Source: Labilithrix sp. (lineage in GTDB: Bacteria > Myxococcota > Polyangia > Polyangiales > Polyangiaceae). From it: a stretch of DNA of 6,988 bases. Of this stretch, positions 1-6,988 are shown in pieces. Under the pieces are notes generated by a model, which did not search any database, had not been told where the DNA came from, and saw only the letters and a list, made by a program, of their open reading frames with translations. The stretch covers positions 1 through 6,988 of the forward strand of contig JAQBQL010000194.1 in the NCBI GenBank assembly GCA_028287035.1, read 5' to 3'. The stretch's first letter is position 1; every line of letters starts with the position of its first letter. Position numbers and translations under genes: made by a program.

Positions 1-2060
<2,060 letters not shown>

Positions 2061-2113
2061 TGGTCGCTGTCGTCTCCAGTGTGAAGGCGGGAACTGCCTC
2101 GAATCTTGAGCGA

Positions 2114-2136
2114 TGAACGAAACCTAAGTTCGTTCA
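2114..2136. promoter_or_regulatory. Inverted repeat O1, predicted TetR operator over the lon promoter
   Basis: Perfect 8-bp arms TGAACGAA (2114-2121) and TTCGTTCA (2129-2136) are separated by 7 bases, making a 23-bp site. It covers the whole predicted lon -10 box and part of the -35/-10 spacer, a position where a bound dimer would block RNA polymerase. The same outer half-sites with the same total length occur just upstream of tetR (2853-2875). The two sites match at 16 of 23 positions, including TGAACG, a central CCT and CGTTCA. It is assigned to the neighbouring TetR by inference. Confidence 0.65.
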
Positions 2137-2148
2137 CGGGCCCGTCAA
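2121..2148 (-). promoter_or_regulatory. Predicted sigma70-type promoter of lon
   Basis: On the minus strand, -35 TTGACG (2143-2148) is followed after 16 bases by -10 TAGGTT (2121-2126). This puts the transcription start near 2114 and gives a leader of about 54 bases before the lon ATG. The stretch is visibly richer in A+T than its surroundings. The -35 matches the TTGACA consensus at five of six positions; the -10 keeps the key TA...T bases. This is read by eye only. Confidence 0.55.
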
Positions 2149-2182
2149 CGAGCGTCCGCGCTTTTGGCCCGGAACGTGCTCG

Positions 2183-2836
2183 TCAGCTCCGCCGTGGAGC
2201 GTTGCGCGAAATCTGCGGATCGGTCGCCGGCGCGCGCGCGCACAGTCCGGAGAGGAGCATCCGGCTCATCTCGCGCGTGGTCCGGGCGCTCTCCTCGGGC
2301 GGCTGATCGTAGAGCCACGGCGGAGAGAGCGTCGCGAAGGCGCGCTGGAGAAGTCCGGCGGCCCGTTCGGGCTTCACGCCCGCCGCGAGCTCGCCACTGG
2401 CCTGCGCGCTCGTGAGAACCGACCCGATGAGCGCGCGCTCCTCCTCGCGGAATCGCTCGTGGACCATCTTCACCGGGCTCACGCCGCCCTTGCTCCCGCC
2501 CTTGCAGTGGAGGAGCTCGCAGGCGTGCTGGCCCTCGCGCCCGAGCTCGAGGAAGGTCGCGGTGCGCACCTCGAGCATCTTCGCGAGGCGCTCGAGGCTG
2601 GTGGAACCGCTGCGCCCCTCGGCGACGCGCCTCATCGCCGCGAGCACCCGCCCGTGCGCCGACGACGAGAGCTCCTCGACGATCGCCTCCTTCGACGGGA
2701 AGACGAGGTAGACGGTGCCGATGCCGATGTTCGCCTCGCGGGCGATGTCCGCGATCGTCGTCTTGGCCGGCCCGTAGTGGCCGAAGAGCCGGGCCGCGAC
2801 GTGGAGGATCAGCGTCCGTCGGTCGTCGTCGGCCAC
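2183..2836 (-). CDS. TetR/AcrR-family transcriptional repressor
   Basis: This 217-residue protein has the usual TetR length. The N-terminal DNA-binding domain (about 8-55) is clear: an ARLFGHYG helix, TTIADIAREANIGIGTVY as the helix-turn-helix (recognition helix about 38-45), then FPSKEAIVEEL. The rest is a helical ligand and dimer domain with no recognisable subfamily signature, so the ligand is unknown. It contains an unusual cluster H104, C106, H110, C111 followed by a Gly/Lys-rich turn (KGGSKGG). The start is GTG at 2836; the frame is closed upstream (TGA at 2873-2875) and no other in-frame start codon lies between. No Shine-Dalgarno sequence sits at a normal distance. It lies 44 bp after the PRPP synthetase gene and 122 bp before lon, all on one strand. 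Paired inverted repeats in both gaps suggest it represses itself and lon. Co-transcription with the PRPP synthetase gene is possible. Confidence 0.93.
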   Translation of the reverse strand: MADDDRRTLILHVAARLFGHYGPAKTTIADIAREANIGIGTVYLVFPSKEAIVEELSSSAHGRVLAAMRRVAEGRSGSTSLERLAKMLEVRTATFLELGREGQHACELLHCKGGSKGGVSPVKMVHERFREEERALIGSVLTSAQASGELAAGVKPERAAGLLQRAFATLSPPWLYDQPPEESARTTREMSRMLLSGLCARAPATDPQISRNAPRRS

Positions 2837-2843
2837 GATCGCG

Positions 2844-2849
2844 ACCGTA
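2844..2849 (-). promoter_or_regulatory. Possible -10 box for a leaderless tetR transcript
   Basis: TACGGT (TAnnnT form) at 2844-2849 is followed by 7 bases and then the GTG start codon, so transcription could begin at the start codon itself. No convincing -35 is visible at 16-18 bases. The upstream inverted repeat at 2853-2875 would cover the -35/spacer region of such a promoter. The evidence is weak by itself and gains some weight from the same arrangement at the PRPP synthetase gene. Confidence 0.3.
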
Positions 2850-2852
2850 GCA

Positions 2853-2875
2853 TGAACGGATCCTTCAGCCGTTCA
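2853..2875. promoter_or_regulatory. Inverted repeat O2, predicted autoregulatory TetR operator
   Basis: Perfect 7-bp arms TGAACGG (2853-2859) and CCGTTCA (2869-2875) flank 9 bases, making a 23-bp site that lies between the PRPP synthetase stop and the tetR start. It shares its outer TGAACG/CGTTCA half-sites, overall length and central CCT with the site over the lon promoter (2114-2136). A further half-site CGTTCA at 2878-2883 follows, overlapping the PRPP synthetase stop codon. On the minus strand this reads as a tandem repeat of GTGAACG spaced 8 bases apart. A binding site for the adjacent TetR is the natural inference. Confidence 0.65.
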
Positions 2876-2880
2876 CGCGT

Positions 2881-3804
2881 TCACTCGCTCGTCGTCTCGA
2901 GGCACTCGACGAGCCGGGGAGCGATCGAGACGAGGTCCTCCTTGTCGAGCTTCTGGCTGCCGGGATGGGAGTCGGTGCCCATGATCGAGGCGAACACGCC
3001 CGACCCGCGCAGCGTCTCGAGGGCGTCGCCGGGGAGCACGAGGTGGCTCGCGATGGCGTGCACCTTGGTCGCTCCCGCGCCGAGGTACGCCTTCGCGGCC
3101 TGGATGAGCGACGAGCCGGTGCGGATCATGTCGTCGTAGACGACGACCTCCTTGCCGCGCACGTCGGCGTTGATGCCCGTCACGGCGAGCGTCCCCGAGC
3201 CCGAGTCACGCGTCTTGTAGACGAACGCCGGCTCGACGTTGAGGTCGCGGGCGAGGCTCTGGACCCATTTCGCGCGGCCGGCGTCGCACGCGCCGAGCAC
3301 GAACTTCTGGCCGCCCATGCGCTCCTGGATCTTCTTCGTGATCATGGGCGCGCCGTAGATGTGGCGGGTGAGCACGCGATCGTCGAGATAGAACTCGATG
3401 CCGTCGGTGTGGAGGTCGAAGAGGAAGAAGCGGGTGCCGCCCTCCGGCGACGGGATCGAGGAGAGGAGCCGCGCGCGCGACTTGGCGACGACGACCTCGC
3501 CGGTGCGAACCGCGCGCTCCATCGTCTGGTAGCCGAAGTACGGGATGACGATGGCGAGCGAACGCGCGCCGGCGCGGGCGATGCCCGAGGCGAGGTCGAA
3601 GACCTCGAGGACGTCCATGTCCGTCGCGGTGCCCCCGAGCACCACCACGTCGCGGCCCCACAGGTCGGAGAGGATCCGCAGGTAGCGCTCCCCGTCGGGG
3701 AAGTACCGGCGCTCCGTCGCGCCGTGCTCGAAATCCCCGTGGGCGAGGAAGCTCGGCTCGAGGTACTCGTACGAGGGGATGCTGAAGAGGAGGCGGCGCG
3801 ACAT
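2881..3804 (-). CDS. Ribose-phosphate diphosphokinase (PRPP synthetase), divergent class II-like
   Basis: This enzyme makes 5-phosphoribosyl-1-diphosphate from ribose 5-phosphate and ATP, for nucleotide, His, Trp and NAD synthesis. The 307-residue protein has the Prs fold markers in order: FPDGE at 35-39, IPYFGY at 87-92, DLH at 130-132, the catalytic-loop pair K197-T-R199, and the PRPP loop DDMIRTGSS at 224-232. The segment after IPYFGY is not the classical ARQDR but QTMERAVRTGEVVVAKSRA, followed by LLSSIP. As I recall, the plant class II enzymes (isoforms 3/4) have a similar segment: SERM...GDVATAFTLARILSNIP. Class II enzymes are known to be phosphate-independent and looser in their diphosphoryl donor; whether this holds here is inference. 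The start is ATG 3804, with an extended -10 box 7 bases upstream and a GGAG too far away (16 bases). It is first in a same-strand run with tetR and lon and divergent from the lipoprotein gene. I avoid the symbol prs because the subtype differs from the standard enzyme. Confidence 0.88.
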   Translation of the reverse strand: MSRRLLFSIPSYEYLEPSFLAHGDFEHGATERRYFPDGERYLRILSDLWGRDVVVLGGTATDMDVLEVFDLASGIARAGARSLAIVIPYFGYQTMERAVRTGEVVVAKSRARLLSSIPSPEGGTRFFLFDLHTDGIEFYLDDRVLTRHIYGAPMITKKIQERMGGQKFVLGACDAGRAKWVQSLARDLNVEPAFVYKTRDSGSGTLAVTGINADVRGKEVVVYDDMIRTGSSLIQAAKAYLGAGATKVHAIASHLVLPGDALETLRGSGVFASIMGTDSHPGSQKLDKEDLVSIAPRLVECLETTSE

Positions 3805-3811
3805 CGCAGCC

Positions 3812-3820
3812 GTAATATCA
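3812..3820 (-). promoter_or_regulatory. Extended -10 promoter of the PRPP synthetase gene, probably leaderless
   Basis: On the minus strand, TG-A-TATTAC (3812-3820) matches an extended -10 element (TGnTAnnnT-like, with C at the last position). It stands out in GC-rich DNA. Exactly 7 bases separate it from the ATG at 3804, which would place the transcription start at or next to the start codon. No good -35 is visible, as is common for extended -10 promoters. Confidence 0.45.
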
Positions 3821-3830
3821 CTCCAGCGTG

Positions 3831-3836
3831 TAAGAT
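3831..3836 (+). promoter_or_regulatory. Possible -10 box for the LEA14-like lipoprotein gene
   Basis: TAAGAT at 3831-3836 matches four of six TATAAT positions. It is followed by 7 bases and then GTG at 3844, the in-frame alternative start of the lipoprotein. If the ATG at 3889 is used instead, the leader would be about 45 bases. No clear -35 is seen. It lies back to back with the extended -10 of the divergent PRPP synthetase gene, only 14 bp apart, so the two promoters may interfere with each other. Confidence 0.35.
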
Positions 3837-3888
3837 TCTCGTCGTGACTTCAGCCCGCGCTCCCCGGACCTCTCGCGACCTCAACGTC

Positions 3889-4392
3889 ATGCTCCGTTCG
3901 GCGGCGGTGCTGGGGCTCGCGCTCCTCGCGCTCCTCGCCAGCGGTTGTGCGTCGAAGCCATCGATGAAGCTCAATCACGCCGAGGTGAGCGGCGTGTCGC
4001 TGGGGTTCCCCCCGCAGGTCGGCGTCGTGATGACGATGGTGCTCGACGTGCACAACCCGAACTCGTACGACGTCGCGATCCGCGCCTTCCGCGGCAACGC
4101 GCTGCTCGCGAACCAGTACAACCTGCCGATCGACTACCGCGCCGGCAACGAGGGGCTGTGGCTCGCCGCGAGCTCGACCACCACGGTGCGCATCCCGGTG
4201 AGCGTTCCCATCGACCTCGGGCTGAAGTTGCTCCGCGAGTCGTACTCGGCGCCCACCGTTCCCTTCCACGTCACCGGCAAGGCCGACGTGACCGCGACGC
4301 GCACCTTCCAGATCGAGAAGGACGACTACGCGGTCGACGAGCAGGGGACGTTCTCGCGTGACCAGCTCGCGATCGCCGTTCCGCACCTCTGA
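3889..4392 (+). CDS. LEA14/WHy-domain lipoprotein
   Basis: From ATG 3889 the protein has 167 residues. It opens with a textbook lipoprotein signal peptide: R3, a Leu/Ala hydrophobic core at 5-16 and the lipobox ASGC with the lipidated Cys at 20. Ala at +2 gives no inner-membrane retention signal, so an outer-membrane anchor facing the periplasm is likely. The mature part (about 28-165) matches the LEA type 2/WHy beta-sandwich pattern, with alternating hydrophobic strands, the hallmark HNPNSYDVAI (NPN at 56-58), NALLANQYN, and a closing TRTFQIEKDD. Family members are linked to desiccation and stress tolerance; the molecular role is unknown. An in-frame GTG at 3844 gives a 182-residue form with Cys at 35 and sits 7 bases after a TAAGAT box. 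Neither start has a good Shine-Dalgarno sequence. I prefer ATG 3889 for its ideal signal peptide. It converges on the mutase gene, stop to stop, with a 13-bp gap and no visible terminator hairpin. Confidence 0.88.
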   Translation: MLRSAAVLGLALLALLASGCASKPSMKLNHAEVSGVSLGFPPQVGVVMTMVLDVHNPNSYDVAIRAFRGNALLANQYNLPIDYRAGNEGLWLAASSTTTVRIPVSVPIDLGLKLLRESYSAPTVPFHVTGKADVTATRTFQIEKDDYAVDEQGTFSRDQLAIAVPHL

Positions 4393-4405
4393 GGGCGCGG
4401 CTCGC

Positions 4406-6054
<1,649 letters not shown>

Positions 6055-6058
<4 letters not shown>

Positions 6059-6855
6059 GACAGCGCTTTACCACGGCTCGGCTCGGGCGGCGCAGGCCGC
6101 GCGGGCTCCGCGGCGGCGCCCACGATGGCCTTGCACAGCGGGCAGCTCGCGATGCCGTGCGGCACGTCCTGGCGGTGGCGGTCGAGCACGCCGCGCGAGA
6201 TCTGGGCCAGCGCGCGACGCACCTCGCGGCGCTCGCCCTTGATGCGCGCGATCTTCATGTCGTCGTAGGCGGTGGTCTGGTGACGCATCCACGCGATGAC
6301 GGCGGCGGCGGCGCGCTCGTCGACCCCGATGCGCTTCGTGCGCGCGACGGTGCCGCTGCCCACGGGCGTCGCATGCGCCGCGACCCGCCTGGCGAGCGTC
6401 TCGCCGAGGAGCGCCCACTCCCTCGAGAACCGCAGGAACGCGAGCACCTCGGCCTCGAACTCCGCGACGTACTCGTGATGGGTGCGCTCGCGGCGCGCGA
6501 GGTCGGTGGCGCGCTTCTTCGCGTACGACTCGGTGGACCGCTCCGCGTCGAGCGCGGCGCGCGCGGCCTCGATGTTCTCGCGCGGCGCCCAAAGGCCCTT
6601 CGAGAAGGCCTTCCGTCCGCGCTTCTCGATGACCGACCACGAAGGGCCGGCGGCCTTCACGCGCCGCGTGAGCCCCGCGTCGCCCGGCGGCAGGCACGCC
6701 CAGCCGGGGGGCGGGGAATGCTTCGAGCCGTCGGGGGCGAGGAACACGCGTGGATCGGCGCTGGGCGCGAGGACGATGGACCCGGGCATCGCGACGAAGC
6801 TGCCCGAACGCGCGCGCGGCGTCGAGGGAGTCATGCGACCATCGGGGCGGTCCAC
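6055..6855 (-). CDS. DUF2293-domain protein of unknown function
   Basis: This protein has up to 266 residues. The conserved core near 182-228 ([16 protein letters not shown], followed by the basic [11 protein letters not shown] and ending VLDRHR) fits the DUF2293 pattern as I recall it: an RH..T.YD motif followed by an Arg-rich helix. An upstream block (about 51-92: [20 protein letters not shown], then [16 protein letters not shown]) looks equally conserved. A charged helical region (95-160) joins them. Near the C-terminus H233 and C238-PL-C241 form a single CPLC pair before a Pro-rich tail. There is no signal peptide or membrane segment, so it is probably cytosolic, and it is very basic, so nucleic-acid binding is conceivable but unproven. 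The start is uncertain: GTG 6855 has GAGG directly abutting it, and ATG 6834 (M8) and ATG 6789 (M23) are alternatives without a Shine-Dalgarno sequence. It overlaps the mutase start by 4 bases, so the two form an operon. It diverges from the lipoprotein gene at 6875. Confidence 0.8.
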
Positions 6856-6863
6856 CCTCGTAC

Positions 6864-6867
6864 GAGG
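6864..6867 (+). promoter_or_regulatory. Ribosome binding site deciding the TTG start at 6875
   Basis: GAGG at 6864-6867 lies 7 bases before TTG 6875, ideal spacing. The same bases are the right arm of a perfect 12-bp palindrome CCTCGTACGAGG (6856-6867) that fills most of the gap to the divergent GTG start at 6855. The alternative plus-strand start ATG 6833 has a GAGG 5 bases upstream (6824-6827) but would overlap the DUF2293 gene. Confidence 0.4.
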
Positions 6868-6874
6868 TCCATCC

Positions 6875-6988
6875 TTGACGCTCCGTCCCGCCGCTCGCCT
6901 CCTCGCCCTCGCGCTGGTCCTCGCGCTCGCCGCGTGCTCCCGGCCTGCGCCCCCGTCCGCGGATCCGTCGCCTCCCGCCGCCAGCGCC
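6875..6988 (+). CDS. N-terminus of a putative lipoprotein, cut by window edge
   Basis: Only 38 codons are visible and the frame is open to the edge. From TTG 6875 it reads as a clear lipoprotein signal peptide: R4 and R8, a Leu/Ala/Val core at 9-18 and the lipobox LAAC with Cys at 21, followed by Ser and a Pro/Ala-rich linker (RPAPPSADPSPPAA) typical of tethers before an exported domain. Ser at +2 suggests an outer-membrane rather than inner-membrane anchor. An in-frame ATG at 6833 would extend it by 14 residues (Cys at 35) but would overlap the divergent DUF2293 reading frame, so I favour the TTG. The domain that would show its function is outside the window. Confidence 0.65.
   Translation, partial: MTLRPAARLLALALVLALAACSRPAPPSADPSPPAASA

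Noticed and set aside
2114..2136. Palindrome at the lon promoter as a LexA/SOS box
   Set aside because: It contains GAAC and GTTC but not at the spacings of the LexA boxes I know (GAAC-N4-GTTC or GTTC-N7-GTTC). The second copy beside tetR fits a TetR operator better.
2061..2182. Rho-independent terminator between tetR and lon
   Set aside because: The only GC-rich symmetry (GGGCCC near 2138-2143) is too short and lacks a U-tract; the strong palindrome here sits over the lon -10 box and matches the tetR copy, so an operator explains it better.
2230..2243. Run of alternating GC (Z-DNA-like or simple repeat) near the tetR 3' end
   Set aside because: It lies inside the tetR coding region, encodes ordinary ARAPA-type residues and is expected in DNA this GC-rich; a similar short run occurs near 5105 in the mutase gene.
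2965..3843. Long open frame upstream of and in frame with the LEA14 lipoprotein, suggesting a much longer protein
   Set aside because: This part is antisense to the PRPP synthetase gene and would bury the lipoprotein signal peptide in the middle of a protein. It is open only because of codon bias.
4393..4405. Bidirectional terminator between the convergent lipoprotein and mutase genes
   Set aside because: The gap is only 13 bases, with no convincing stem and no T-run on either strand.

Overview
The window is GC-rich (roughly two thirds G+C by eye), gene-dense and bacterial, with the strong GC third-position bias that opens long false frames opposite every real gene. A Lon protease, a stand-alone methylmalonyl-CoA mutase large subunit, a LEA14-type lipoprotein, a DUF2293 protein and a divergent PRPP synthetase suggest a free-living Gram-negative of the myxobacterial/deltaproteobacterial kind. 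That assignment is inference, because no rRNA or marker gene is present. I see no mobile element, CRISPR array, tRNA or rRNA, and no gene-free stretch above 300 bases.

Left block (1-3804, all minus strand). In transcription order this is a class II-like PRPP synthetase, a TetR-family repressor and Lon. Lon is cut by the window edge a few codons before its catalytic serine. The two gaps around tetR each hold a 23-bp inverted repeat built on TGAACG-N11-CGTTCA. One copy lies just upstream of tetR. The other covers the -10 region and part of the spacer of a good sigma70-type promoter for lon (TTGACG-N16-TAGGTT). The simplest reading is that the TetR protein represses itself and lon, so proteolysis would answer to an unknown ligand. 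This is the most interesting signal in the window.

Middle (3805-4392). A plus-strand gene, divergent from the PRPP synthetase, encodes a small lipoprotein with a LEA14/WHy domain. Three starts in this half of the window (PRPP synthetase, TetR and the alternative start of the lipoprotein) have a TAnnnT box exactly 7 bases before the start codon and no well-placed Shine-Dalgarno sequence. This is the layout of leaderless transcripts.

Right block (4406-6855, minus strand). A DUF2293 protein and methylmalonyl-CoA mutase overlap by ATGA, so they are very probably one translationally coupled operon. It converges on the lipoprotein gene with a 13-bp gap. The mutase keeps the residues that mark methylmalonyl-CoA specificity but has no B12-binding domain, so a separate small subunit must be encoded elsewhere. 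At the right edge a divergent plus-strand gene begins with another lipoprotein signal peptide and runs off the window.
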